10,319 nt of DNA, taken from contig PEVZ01000016.1 of assembly GCA_002779665.1 (NCBI GenBank), positions 1-10,319 on the forward strand, written 5' to 3'. Of this stretch, positions 1 to 6,756 are shown piece by piece (within the stretch, counting starts at the first letter, position 1; each line of letters begins with the position of its first letter). The notes under the pieces are model-generated. The model saw only the letters and a list, made by a program, of their open reading frames with translations, was not told the DNA's origin and searched no databases. Both the position numbers and the translations under genes were made by a program. Origin of the DNA: Candidatus Roizmanbacteria bacterium CG06_land_8_20_14_3_00_34_14 (GTDB lineage Bacteria > Patescibacteriota > Microgenomatia > UBA1406 > GWC2-37-13).

Positions 1-474
1 GTCCGCCAGGGGTTTTTCGCCCACACCAGAGAGTATTTTCAAAAACTCTGGCAAACCTTAAATCCCGCCGGTATTGCCCATCTCCTGCGCGCTTATACCG
101 GCGATCAGACCCTGGCGGTCTTTATGGTCTTTGTTTTTAACCAAACCCTCTACTATCCCTACGGTGCCTCTACTAGGCAGTCTAAAGAAGTCATGGCCCC
201 AAACTTACTCATGTGGGAAACTATCCGCTTCGGCAAAAAGTCAGGCTGCACTAATTTTGACATGTGGGGGGCACTGGGGCCAAGCCCGGACCCCAACGAT
301 CCCTGGTATGGCTTTCATCGGTTCAAGGCCGGTTACGGCGGCCGGCTGGTTGAATTTTTGGGTACCTACGATTTAGTTTTCAATACTCCGCGCTATTTGC
401 TTTTCCGGCAACTGGATAATCTCAGGCCGCTGGGCTTAAAAATTAAAGCGAATTTAAGACGGTGGCTAAAATGA
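1..474 (+). CDS. FemAB-like peptidoglycan aminoacyltransferase, C-terminal part
   Basis: The reading frame is open from the first base to the TGA at 472-474, so the gene is cut by the window edge and only the last 157 residues are visible. They resemble the C-terminal GNAT-fold half of the FemA/FemB/FemX family, which uses aminoacyl-tRNA to add residues to the lipid II peptide for the peptidoglycan cross-bridge at the inner face of the membrane. Typical features are YYPYGASTR, then MAPNLLMWETIRF, FDMWGA, and near the end WYGFHRFKAGYGG followed by EFLGTYD. Full-length family members are about 330-420 aa, so roughly half is missing to the left. The last bases overlap the start of the next small gene (ATGA at 471-474). 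The family assignment is firm; the amino acid added and the acceptor position cannot be read from the sequence. Confidence 0.85.
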   Translation, partial: VRQGFFAHTREYFQKLWQTLNPAGIAHLLRAYTGDQTLAVFMVFVFNQTLYYPYGASTRQSKEVMAPNLLMWETIRFGKKSGCTNFDMWGALGPSPDPNDPWYGFHRFKAGYGGRLVEFLGTYDLVFNTPRYLLFRQLDNLRPLGLKIKANLRRWLK

Positions 475-572
475 CCAAAATTACTTCCCAACCAAACCGC
501 ACTCATGAAGTCAAAAATAAACCTTGGTGCGACGGCACCCATAAAACCAACGGCTTCAAATCGGATAAGTAA
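471..572 (+). CDS. Mini CDGSH-type iron-sulfur protein lacking the CxC half-site
   Basis: A 33-codon gene whose ATG overlaps the stop of the FemAB-like gene (ATGA), with TAA at 570-572. Residues 15-29 read KNKPWCDGTHKTNGF, a good match to the CDGSH domain of MitoNEET-like [2Fe-2S] proteins (P-x-C-D-G-[ST]-H). The family uses three Cys and one His: C-x-C-x2-[ST]-x3-P-x-C-D-G-x-H. Here only Cys20 and His24 remain; the positions expected for the CxC pair are Asn9 and Thr11. Bacterial single-domain homologs are about 60-80 aa, so this one is short. The N-terminus (ITSQPNRTHEV) resembles the usual lead-in strand, which suggests an in-frame internal deletion removed the CxC segment. It is either a decayed remnant or an altered protein. 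It cannot hold the canonical cluster alone. Confidence 0.6.
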   Translation: MTKITSQPNRTHEVKNKPWCDGTHKTNGFKSDK

Positions 573-580
573 TTTTAGAC

Positions 581-609
581 TTGACAGTCATTTACCAACA
601 TGTTATGGT
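581..609 (+). promoter_or_regulatory. Extended -10 promoter of the RHH/PIN operon
   Basis: TTGACA at 581-586 is a perfect sigma-70 -35 box. After a 17-nt spacer comes TATGGT at 604-609, preceded by TG at 601-602 (extended -10). The expected transcription start is near 616, only about 3 nt before ATG 619. The promoter lies inside the longer open frame that begins at 505, so that upstream start is unlikely. Confidence 0.75.
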
Positions 610-620
610 GTATACACTAT
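605..620. promoter_or_regulatory. Palindromic operator candidate of the RHH antitoxin
   Basis: GTGTATACAC at 608-617 is a perfect 10-bp palindrome. Adding one mismatched pair and two more matching pairs on each side gives a 16-bp near-palindrome (605-620) that covers the -10 box, the predicted transcription start and the antitoxin start codon. Two shorter palindromes lie upstream in the same promoter: TGACaGTCA (582-590) and AACATGTT (597-604). RHH antitoxins commonly repress their own operon by binding such sites. Confidence 0.55.
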
Positions 621-885
621 GAATTACACAATGGCGCGTGTTCAAGTTTATCTCGATCCCCAGGATGTGGATATTCTGGACACCATTGCCGAAAAAGTCA
701 GAATTAAACGCTCCCAGATAATCCGTGATCTGACCAAAACAGTTGCCCTGCGTTATTCCCAAGTGGCCCAATTATTAACCGCTAAAAAATCCTTAAAAAA
801 TCCTTTACTGGAACTGGGCGGAATTGAAGTCAGCAAAACCGGCCGGGCCAGTATCAATGTTGATGAGATCTACTCCCAGACTTAG
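619..885 (+). CDS. Ribbon-helix-helix antitoxin
   Basis: An 88-aa protein whose N-terminus (ARVQVYLDPQDVDILDTIAEK, then IKRSQIIRDLTK) is a standard ribbon-helix-helix fold: a strand at residues 6-12, helix A around 15-27 and helix B around 31-44. RHH dimers insert the paired strands into the DNA major groove. The remaining 40 residues would form the tail that wraps and neutralises the toxin. ATG 619 is chosen because the strong promoter puts transcription start near 616, giving a leaderless message. ATG 631 (starting MARVQVYL) is a credible alternative, and neither has a Shine-Dalgarno. The PIN toxin gene starts 23 nt before this gene ends, so the two are translationally coupled. This is a VapBC/FitAB-like arrangement; a specific symbol is not justified. 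Confidence 0.8.
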   Translation: MNYTMARVQVYLDPQDVDILDTIAEKVRIKRSQIIRDLTKTVALRYSQVAQLLTAKKSLKNPLLELGGIEVSKTGRASINVDEIYSQT

Positions 886-1309
886 ACATAAGCGTATTTT
901 TATCGACTCCAGTGCCTGGATTGCTTACATGCTAAAAGGTGAGCCTAATCATCAAGCAGTCTTTGATTATCTGACCGGTGAAATCCGTCTTAAAAGCAAA
1001 CTTTTCACCAGCGATTATGTGCTAGACGAGACCTTCACCAGGTTATTAAATACCCAAGGAATAACCACGGTAAAAAATTTTAAAACTCATTTGTCGCTGA
1101 CAGAAAAACAGGGTCAATTATTGGTGTTTTGGACTGATGAAACATTATTCACTCGATCTTGGCCATTGTTCCAAAAATTTGCCGGGCACAAACTATCTTT
1201 TACCGATGTCACAATTTTTACTTTAGTCAAAGATTTCAAGCTTGACGAGGTTTTATCCTTAGACCAGGGCTTTAAAAAAGTCGGCCTCACCGTCCGGCCG
1301 CTACTGTGA
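863..1309 (+). CDS. PIN-domain ribonuclease toxin
   Basis: A 148-aa single-domain PIN protein, the usual size for VapC-like toxins. All four acidic motifs of the metal-dependent RNase site are present: FIDSSAWIAY with D15, DYVLDETF with E56, LSFTDVTIF with D115, and LSLDQGF with D134. The enzyme is therefore predicted to be active. VapC-type toxins cleave tRNA or rRNA and arrest growth until bound by the cognate antitoxin. ATG 863 is the last start before the first core strand; earlier in-frame ATGs (824, 857) would put extra residues inside the antitoxin gene with no gain in homology. No clear Shine-Dalgarno is seen, consistent with coupling to the overlapping RHH gene. The RNA target cannot be predicted. 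Confidence 0.88.
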   Translation: MRSTPRLRHKRIFIDSSAWIAYMLKGEPNHQAVFDYLTGEIRLKSKLFTSDYVLDETFTRLLNTQGITTVKNFKTHLSLTEKQGQLLVFWTDETLFTRSWPLFQKFAGHKLSFTDVTIFTLVKDFKLDEVLSLDQGFKKVGLTVRPLL

Positions 1310-1381
1310 TTGTCGCCTTGGGAGCTGAAAAAAATCTTGCCCTCAACGGTCGCCGCCTGTGCCGGAGAGGTGGAAAGTTAT

Positions 1382-4354
1382 CTAAACCAATTTCAATTGT
1401 TCGGTTTTGAGTTGGGGCAGACCTTCAGGCCAGCAGTGGTGCAGATATTCACAATCAACGCATTTCCGGTAATCGGTGGTGCGGTTAAAGTTTAACGATC
1501 TAATTTCTTTCATGATCGACCGGATGGTTTCTTTAAGCTCACCCACCTCATCGTCGCTGATTAAAAACTTTTCCTGCCTAAACTTGCCGGTCTTTTTGTT
1601 GGGCTCGACAAAATCGAGCATGGTTTCCCTAACTTTTAAGGGAAAACTTTTATCCAAGCTGGCCAGTAACTTATAAAAAACCAATTGCCGGAAATAATCT
1701 AAATTCGCTTTTTTGGTCTTGCCCAAAATCTGATTTCTGGTTTTAGATTGCCCGGTTTTATAATCCACCACCCGGACGGTTTTATCGCCTTGGTCGATTA
1801 ACTCAATCTTATCCATTTTGCCGGTTAGGGGAATATCTTCTAAAAACACTTTGCTCCAGCCGTAGCCGAAAAACCGCTCGACAAACAACGGCTTTTTAAA
1901 CTCATCCTGATAATTATCATAGTAGGCCGACAAAATCTGCCGGCCTTGTTTCAAACGGATGGCCAATTCTGTTTCGGTTAAAACCTCTTTTTTAATGGCA
2001 ATCTCAAATTGTTCCAGTAAATAACTTTTCCCCGGATGTTGATCGTTTTTAATAAAGCTTTTATGGAATAATTCCAAGGCTTTATGGACGGCCGAACCGA
2101 ACGAAAAATAAGCGGCTTTAGCCCGGGGGACCCGGACTAACACATTTAATTTAAATTTGTAAGCGCAGGTTAAATAAGTATTGAGCGCCGTCGCCGACAG
2201 CCGGAAATTATTCACCAGTGACTTCAACCAGTCGTTTTCGGCAATCGTCGGCTGGAGCAGCTTCGCCGGCTCGAGCCACTGCCGTAAAACCGTTTTGGCC
2301 TCGCCGGCTAAACGCGGCTCCTCAAATTGCTGGTATTTTTTGGGGATCTCGGTTAAAAACATGCTTGGCACCGCTTCTTTCAAGTAATCGCCCGCTAAAT
2401 ACCGTTCGCTGTAAGTTAAATACACCTGGTTTTTAGCCCGGGTTAAAACCACATAAAACAAACGCCGTTCGTCCTCGTTTTTTTCTTTCTTGGCCGAATC
2501 GGTATTGGCCAAAATCCCCGACGGCAGTTTGATCATCTCCCGGGTCGGATTATTGCCCCACTTGCCATCGACTGCTTTAACAATAAAAACGTATTCCCAT
2601 TCCCGGCCTTTAGCTTTATGGGCGGTCGACAAGCTCACCGCCTGAGCTTTAATATCCAAATCCTGTTCGCTGATAATCAACCGGTTGCCAACCATCAGCT
2701 CCAGCGCGTTTAAAAACTTCGGCAAATTCAGTTGGTGGTCGGCAGCGTTTAATTTTTTAATTTCACTAAACAAGGAGTTAAGCCGGTTTAACAAACTGAC
2801 GCTGTCATCCCGGCTGATAATCCAATCCAAAAACCCGGATTCTTTGACCAACTTTTCAAACCACTGGGAAAAACTCAACCGGCTGTCAGCTTGCTGCCAC
2901 CGGGCCAACTGATTAATAAATTGGATAAATGGTTCATCCGCTTTGCCGTCCAAAATTAAATCCGCCATGGATTTTTTTGCGTTGCTGGCCGAACGGGCCA
3001 GTTTTAAAATTGCCAGCGCATCCAGCTTAAACCAGGCATAATGCATCAAGGTAAACAGCTCCATGTCTTCCAGGTTGCGGGCAGATAAACCGATGACTTT
3101 TAACAGCACGATTAATTGGTTAATCACCGGATCGGCTAAAACATTGGCGCCGCCTTCGATTTCTACCGGAATATCCAGTTTGACCAGCATATCGGCAAAC
3201 ACTTTGGCATCAGCATTATGGCGGTATAGCACGGCGATATTTTCCGGCTTGGTGCCGGCCTTGATTAAATCTTTTATTTTCCGGCCCACCCAGTAAGCTT
3301 CGACTGTTTCTGACGGTAACTTCACCACAACAAGCTTGGTTGATTTCAATCCCGGCTGGGCTTTTAATTTAGCTTTGGCCGTAGCCACCACGTCCTCGAT
3401 CTTTAACTTATTTTTAGCAATCAGTTCCCGGCTGGCATCAAGAATCAGCTGATGTGACCGGTAGTTCTGATCCAGAGTAATCACCTTAGCCGCCGGGTAA
3501 GTTTTAATAAATTGGATGGCGTTTTCCAAAGATGCGCCCTGAAATCTGTAAATTGATTGGTTAACGTCTCCAACCACAAACACGTTCGCCTCTTTGCCCC
3601 AATATTCTGCCAACAAATTAATCACCTGGTTTTGGGCCGAGTTAGTATCCTGGTACTCGTCGATTAAAAAATAATGCAGCCGCTCCTGGAAGGTCCGGCG
3701 CAAATCCTGATCACGCGTAAACTCTCCCGCGACAAAATTAATCATGTCTTCAAAATCATACCGGCCTCTTTCGGTTAAAGCTTTTTGGTAGAGCGAGTAA
3801 GTTTTCAACAGCTCCTGATTTTTATTGTTTTGGTAAATTTCCTCTTTGGTTTTATTGGACGACCCGGCTAAAATTGGTTTTAATTTTTCCGGGGTCACCG
3901 CTTCGCGTTTTAAATCCTGAATCGCTTTAATTAAAAACCCGGTGTAATAATACGGGGAGTTAGCCGGCTTTAAATAATTAAAGTCATGGTTTTTTAAAAT
4001 TGCTTCAAAAATTTCCACCCGTTCCAAGTCGGCCAGCGGCTCGGTGGTGGCCGAAATCGCAAACCGGTCCGGAAACTCCTGGATCACTTGGGAACAAAAA
4101 GCGTGGAAGGTGGCAATATTGACGTAATAGGCCGCTTCGCCGATCGTCGCGATCAACCGCTCCCGCATGGCTTTAGCGCCGGACTCGGTAAAGGTCAGGG
4201 CTAAAACTGCACCGGGGTCAGTATCGGTCTTTTTTAAAATAGCGGCAATCCGCTCGGCAATAATCTGGGTTTTGCCCGTTCCCGGCCCGGCAATCACCAT
4301 CACCGGTCCCTCGATGGTCTCCACCGCCAATTGTTGGGCTTGATTTAATTTCAT
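1382..4354 (-). CDS. UvrD-type helicase fused to a RecB/AddB-type Fe-S nuclease
   Basis: A 990-aa single chain for ATP-dependent DNA unwinding and resection. The N-terminal two-thirds is a superfamily 1A helicase: Walker A GPGTGKT at 23-29, motif II DEYQD at 232-236, motif III GDVNQSIYRFQGA at 262-274, motif IV QNYRS at 296-300, motif V STAHKAKGREWEYVF at 576-590, and motif VI with YVVLTRA at 634-640. Residues from about 718 on form a PD-(D/E)xK nuclease with H757, D848 (GKMDKI), D864-Y-K866 (VVDYKTG) and Q890/Y894. Cys730, Cys965, Cys968 and Cys974 have the spacing of the Fe-S staple of AddB, Cas4 and Dna2. The layout resembles one subunit of AddAB/AdnAB, and no partner gene is adjacent. The ATG overlaps the GNAT stop by 4 nt. 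Role inferred: double-strand-break processing or degradation of foreign DNA. Confidence 0.9.
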   Translation of the reverse strand: MKLNQAQQLAVETIEGPVMVIAGPGTGKTQIIAERIAAILKKTDTDPGAVLALTFTESGAKAMRERLIATIGEAAYYVNIATFHAFCSQVIQEFPDRFAISATTEPLADLERVEIFEAILKNHDFNYLKPANSPYYYTGFLIKAIQDLKREAVTPEKLKPILAGSSNKTKEEIYQNNKNQELLKTYSLYQKALTERGRYDFEDMINFVAGEFTRDQDLRRTFQERLHYFLIDEYQDTNSAQNQVINLLAEYWGKEANVFVVGDVNQSIYRFQGASLENAIQFIKTYPAAKVITLDQNYRSHQLILDASRELIAKNKLKIEDVVATAKAKLKAQPGLKSTKLVVVKLPSETVEAYWVGRKIKDLIKAGTKPENIAVLYRHNADAKVFADMLVKLDIPVEIEGGANVLADPVINQLIVLLKVIGLSARNLEDMELFTLMHYAWFKLDALAILKLARSASNAKKSMADLILDGKADEPFIQFINQLARWQQADSRLSFSQWFEKLVKESGFLDWIISRDDSVSLLNRLNSLFSEIKKLNAADHQLNLPKFLNALELMVGNRLIISEQDLDIKAQAVSLSTAHKAKGREWEYVFIVKAVDGKWGNNPTREMIKLPSGILANTDSAKKEKNEDERRLFYVVLTRAKNQVYLTYSERYLAGDYLKEAVPSMFLTEIPKKYQQFEEPRLAGEAKTVLRQWLEPAKLLQPTIAENDWLKSLVNNFRLSATALNTYLTCAYKFKLNVLVRVPRAKAAYFSFGSAVHKALELFHKSFIKNDQHPGKSYLLEQFEIAIKKEVLTETELAIRLKQGRQILSAYYDNYQDEFKKPLFVERFFGYGWSKVFLEDIPLTGKMDKIELIDQGDKTVRVVDYKTGQSKTRNQILGKTKKANLDYFRQLVFYKLLASLDKSFPLKVRETMLDFVEPNKKTGKFRQEKFLISDDEVGELKETIRSIMKEIRSLNFNRTTDYRKCVDCEYLHHCWPEGLPQLKTEQLKLV

Positions 4355-4890
4355 CGCAAATCTTTATAAAACCAAATAGTGTCGATATACTTGCCTCGAT
4401 AAAATACAGATCGTGGATCACGACAGTTTTGTTTAAACCCGAGTTTATTGTAAAAATTAATCCCGGCTTTATTATTGGCAAAACAGTTTAAAACCACTTG
4501 TTTAATTCCCATCTTTTCTTTGGCCAGTTTAATCGTTTCTTTGGCTAATTTAAAACCGATACCCTGACCGCGGCATTCTTTAGACAAAACTATGCCGAAA
4601 AGGCCAACATGCCCCTGCCTCTTCCCCTGTTTTTCAATATCGCAGCTGCCCAAATATTTCTCTTCGTCAAACACGCCGATTTTAACCAACTTCTTTTGTC
4701 TGATTTTTTTAGGCAATTCTTTAAAATACTGCTTTTCCTCTTTCAAAGAAACCGGCTCGGCGGCATTCAGCATTATAAAGGTATCTTCTTTTTCAATTGA
4801 TTTTACCCAACGGTAAACCTTTTTAAAATCCACCGACTTCAACTGCCGGAAAACAATTTTTCTACCTGATTTTAACTTAATTACTTGCAT
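4351..4890 (-). CDS. GNAT-family N-acetyltransferase
   Basis: A 179-aa one-domain GNAT protein. Motif A spans about 97-122, with the acetyl-CoA pyrophosphate loop CRGQGIG at 106-112. Motif B follows with NCFANNKAGINFYNKLGF at about 135-152, the usual signature of small-molecule or N-terminal acetyltransferases (RimI/RimJ-like). The N-terminal part (RQLKSVDFKKVYRWVKSI) matches the usual first strand and helix. The substrate cannot be told from sequence. The gene heads an operon with the helicase-nuclease: the stop TGA (4353-4351) overlaps the helicase ATG. It has no Shine-Dalgarno, and a -10-like TGTAAT sits 5 nt before the ATG. Whether the acetyltransferase is functionally tied to DNA repair or merely co-transcribed is unknown. 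Confidence 0.85.
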   Translation of the reverse strand: MQVIKLKSGRKIVFRQLKSVDFKKVYRWVKSIEKEDTFIMLNAAEPVSLKEEKQYFKELPKKIRQKKLVKIGVFDEEKYLGSCDIEKQGKRQGHVGLFGIVLSKECRGQGIGFKLAKETIKLAKEKMGIKQVVLNCFANNKAGINFYNKLGFKQNCRDPRSVFYRGKYIDTIWFYKDLR

Positions 4891-4895
4891 AGGTT

Positions 4896-4932
4896 ATTAC
4901 ACTTTTTGCCGCACGTACGTCATGAAGTGTAA
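4896..4932 (-). promoter_or_regulatory. Promoter and inverted repeat upstream of the GNAT/helicase operon
   Basis: On the minus strand, ATGACG (4923-4918, 4/6 to the -35 consensus), a 16-nt spacer and TGTAAT (4901-4896, 5/6 to -10) end 5 nt before ATG 4890, predicting a leaderless mRNA. An extended -10, TGTTACACT (4934-4926), is an alternative giving a leader of about 29 nt. An exact 8-bp inverted repeat, TTACACTT (4897-4904) and AAGTGTAA (4925-4932), encloses the palindrome ACGTACGT (4913-4920). This could be an operator. It is not a good terminator, as it has no U-tract. Confidence 0.4.
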
Positions 4933-4940
4933 CATTATTA

Positions 4941-5870
4941 TTAATCATTTTTTGGTGATTTCTCTGTCAGCTCCAGTTGACGCGACGAATCCAGTTTTTG
5001 GCCCAAAAGCGAGAAACTTTTGGCGGCGCTGGAAAACGAATTATAAGCGTTATTAATATGCCTGCCTAAAACGTCAAACGCGCTGCCGGTTTTGGCATAA
5101 TCTTTTTGCACCGCCCGCAGCAGCCGGAAAATCTCCCGGGTTTTAGTCTCGATTTTTTGGCCCTCAAACGACAGCAGTAGACTTTGCAAGACCAAATATA
5201 AGGTGTTGGGCGACACCGGGTAAATCCGCTGGGCTTTGGCAAATTCTAAAAGTTCCGGCGTTCCGGCAATCTCGTGATAAACCGACTCGGACGGAATATA
5301 CATAATTGCCAAATCCAGCGTCCCTTCTTCCGGCAAAATGTATTTTTTGGAAATTGCCTCAATGTGCTTTTTGACATCCCGGCTAAACTCTCTTTTAGCC
5401 TGTGCCCGTTCTAACTTGCTGTCCGCCGTAGTCATTTTTCGGAAATTTTCCAAAGGGAATTTGGAGTCGATCGGCAGAATGCCGGCACTGGTAATTATGG
5501 CCGCGTCAACTTTGTCGCCGGATTTAAACGAATACTGCAAATGAAAACTTCCCCGGGGAAATGATTGAGCAATTAAGTCTTTTAACACCTGCTCACCGAT
5601 ATTGCCGCGGAGCTTGGGCGACTGTAGAAATACCTGGAGATCGCGCATCGACCGGCCTAACTCGTTCATTTGGCCGACTTCCCTGGCCACCTGGGCAATA
5701 TACCGGGAAGCATTATCCAGGCGCTCGTTTAAGTTCGGTGACAGTTTTTGCAAACTATCAATGATTTTGACTAAATTATCATCGGGTTTCAAACGCCATC
5801 CCAGCCACCAAATTGATCCTAAAAAAACGATTACCGCCGCGATTGCCAATAAATAAAACTCTGGAGTCAT
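4941..5870 (-). CDS. rmuC: RmuC-family DNA recombination protein
   Basis: A 309-aa membrane-anchored RmuC. Residues 5-26 form one N-terminal transmembrane helix ending in WWLGWRLK. About 32-80 is a short predicted coiled-coil linker. The conserved nuclease-like core follows: KLRGNIGEQVLKDLI (86-100), then VDAAIIT (121-127) and LPIDSKFPLENF (132-143). GE, VDA and D135-S-K137 fit the PD-(D/E)xK-related site described for this family. RmuC limits inversions and other rearrangements at short inverted repeats. E. coli RmuC is about 475 aa; most of the loss here is in the coiled coil. ATG 5870 is the only start before the membrane helix and is preceded by a -10 box with no Shine-Dalgarno. It is divergent from 5897 with 26 bp between the start codons. 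Confidence 0.9.
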   Translation of the reverse strand: MTPEFYLLAIAAVIVFLGSIWWLGWRLKPDDNLVKIIDSLQKLSPNLNERLDNASRYIAQVAREVGQMNELGRSMRDLQVFLQSPKLRGNIGEQVLKDLIAQSFPRGSFHLQYSFKSGDKVDAAIITSAGILPIDSKFPLENFRKMTTADSKLERAQAKREFSRDVKKHIEAISKKYILPEEGTLDLAIMYIPSESVYHEIAGTPELLEFAKAQRIYPVSPNTLYLVLQSLLLSFEGQKIETKTREIFRLLRAVQKDYAKTGSAFDVLGRHINNAYNSFSSAAKSFSLLGQKLDSSRQLELTEKSPKND

Positions 5871-5880
5871 AGGTAAATAA

Positions 5881-5889
5881 ATTGTAACA
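5881..5889 (-). promoter_or_regulatory. Extended -10 promoter of rmuC
   Basis: The minus-strand reading of 5889-5881 is TGTTACAAT, an extended -10 (TG, one base, then TACAAT, 5/6 to consensus). The expected start of transcription is near 5874, about 4 nt before ATG 5870, which suggests a leaderless message. No good -35 box is present; upstream promoter DNA would lie inside the divergent gene at 5897. The same few bases would also have to serve that gene (TAACAT at 5885-5890 on the plus strand), but that match is weak. Confidence 0.45.
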
Positions 5890-5896
5890 TAAAGCT

Positions 5897-6220
5897 ATGC
5901 GTCCAAGGCGAAAAAATTACCTCCCTACTTTAATCTTAATTGTAATTTTGTGGAGCCTTTTAGGCCTGATGCTTTTCTTTGTCGAACCGGAGCTCGTAAA
6001 AAACATTCTCTTGCCCGGGCTTTATTTGCCGTTTTTTCTGCTGTTCTTCCCGGCCGGTTTTTTTAGCCTGGCGGTAATTTTAGGCAATCCCCGCCGCGGC
6101 CTGCTGGTAACCATCGGCCTGACTTGCTGGTTAATCTTGCGCCTCTACCAGTTAGATAACGGCTTGAATTTACTGTTAATTTTAGGTATTCTGATCGTGG
6201 CGGATCGTTACTTTAATTAA
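5897..6220 (+). CDS. Small multi-pass membrane protein, function unknown
   Basis: A 107-aa, very hydrophobic protein with a basic start (MRPRRKNY), which by the positive-inside rule puts the N-terminus in the cytoplasm. Predicted membrane segments are at about 9-29, 37-62, 68-84 and 89-103, the middle two separated by a charged loop (GNPRRG). No catalytic motif is visible and I do not recognise the family. It is followed after 7 nt by the TrpR/YerC-like gene, so the two are likely one transcript. Upstream is only a 26-bp gap to divergent rmuC. No Shine-Dalgarno precedes the ATG. It could be a transporter subunit, a regulator's membrane partner or a structural membrane protein; nothing in the sequence decides. 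Confidence 0.75.
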   Translation: MRPRRKNYLPTLILIVILWSLLGLMLFFVEPELVKNILLPGLYLPFFLLFFPAGFFSLAVILGNPRRGLLVTIGLTCWLILRLYQLDNGLNLLLILGILIVADRYFN

Positions 6221-6227
6221 TTAAAGT

Positions 6228-6596
6228 ATGCAATTATCTAAACACGGCGTCAGCCGACCAATCGAAAAAAAGATTTATAAATCTCTCTACCGGGTTTTGG
6301 CGGATATTAAACAACCGCGGTCAGTCGAAATATTTTTTACCGGCATTTTAACCGAAACCGAGAGAGTGGCTTTAGCCAAACGCCTGGCCATCGCTGTTTA
6401 TCTTAAAAAAAATAAATCGTACCAAGTGATTAAAAATGAACTCAAAGTCTCTTCGGCCACCATCGCCACGGTTCAAAACTTAATGATCGAAAATAATGAG
6501 GGCTTAAATAACGCCCTAAAAGCTATCGAGGCCGACGAGTGGGCGAGTAAATTAACCCGAAAAATTTCAACCGTGGTCAAGGGTTGGTTTAACTAA
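6228..6596 (+). CDS. TrpR/YerC-like DNA-binding regulator
   Basis: A 122-aa helical protein of the Trp-repressor superfamily, closest in style to the YerC/YecD group. FFTGILTETERVALAKRLAIAVYL (36-59) matches the family's 'iLTpsE...la.Rl.ia..L' core. It is followed by the helix-turn-helix at about 62-86 (SYQVIKNELKVSSATIATVQNLM), with S75-S76-A77-T78 at the start of the recognition helix. The classical E. coli TrpR tryptophan-binding residues cannot be confirmed by eye, and YerC-type proteins need not bind tryptophan. No tryptophan gene is nearby. The gene follows the 107-aa membrane protein by 7 nt and converges with the DUF3096 gene, overlapping its 3' end by 8 bp. Confidence 0.82.
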   Translation: MQLSKHGVSRPIEKKIYKSLYRVLADIKQPRSVEIFFTGILTETERVALAKRLAIAVYLKKNKSYQVIKNELKVSSATIATVQNLMIENNEGLNNALKAIEADEWASKLTRKISTVVKGWFN

Positions 6597-6732
6597 TAAA
6601 GCCTAACCCCAGCAGTCCAACAATAATCAAGTAGGCCGCGATCAGATAATTTAGAAACCTCGGGAACATCAGAATCAGTATTCCAAAAACTAAAGATGCC
6701 AAAGGGCTCAAGTTTGTAAAAGAAAGACTCAT
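6589..6732 (-). CDS. DUF3096-family small membrane protein
   Basis: A 47-codon gene. The product (LSPLASLVFGILILMFPRFLNYLIAAYLIIVGLLGL) matches the short DUF3096 family: a first membrane helix at about 9-23 ending in a P-R-x-L-N-Y turn, then a second helix at about 28-45. The function of the family is unknown. The start is decided by a strong Shine-Dalgarno, GGAGGTGA (6746-6739), 6 nt before ATG 6732. This is the only canonical Shine-Dalgarno I find at a gene start in the window. It is the last gene of the minus-strand RHH-YggT-GlsB operon and its end overlaps the convergent TrpR-like gene. Confidence 0.8.
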   Translation of the reverse strand: MSLSFTNLSPLASLVFGILILMFPRFLNYLIAAYLIIVGLLGLGFIS

Positions 6733-6738
6733 GTCTTC

Positions 6739-6746
6739 TCACCTCC
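6739..6746 (-). promoter_or_regulatory. Canonical Shine-Dalgarno of the DUF3096 gene
   Basis: GGAGGTGA read on the minus strand, 6 nt before ATG 6732, a near-full match to the anti-Shine-Dalgarno. It shows that this genome can use Shine-Dalgarno initiation inside operons, in contrast to the leader-poor first genes in the window. Confidence 0.75.
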
Positions 6747-6756
6747 ATTCAAATAA

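Noticed and set aside
505..618. Upstream extension of the RHH antitoxin frame to ATG 505
   Set aside because: The extra 38 residues overlap the CDGSH mini-gene and cover the TTGACA/TATGGT promoter itself; the RHH fold begins after 631.
824..862. Earlier ATG starts (824, 857) for the PIN toxin
   Set aside because: They only add residues lying within the antitoxin gene; the PIN core starts just after 863 and total length from 863 is typical.
1306..1410. A 34-codon frame with GTG overlapping the PIN toxin stop (GTGA)
   Set aside because: The overlap mimics the local coupling style, but the peptide (starting MIVALGAEKNLALNG) matches nothing I recognise and its end runs antisense into the helicase gene. 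Not enough to call a gene; it may be a remnant.
2181..3296. Several plus-strand frames of 68-77 codons within the helicase gene (for example 2181-2387 and 3063-3296)
   Set aside because: They are antisense shadows of the helicase-nuclease: no family resemblance, no promoter or ribosome site, and Ser/Pro-rich composition from reverse reading.
4897..4923. 8-codon leader ORF (ATG 4923, minus) before the GNAT gene
   Set aside because: Its ATG lies at or upstream of both predicted transcription starts, so it is probably not transcribed; the length is expected by chance.
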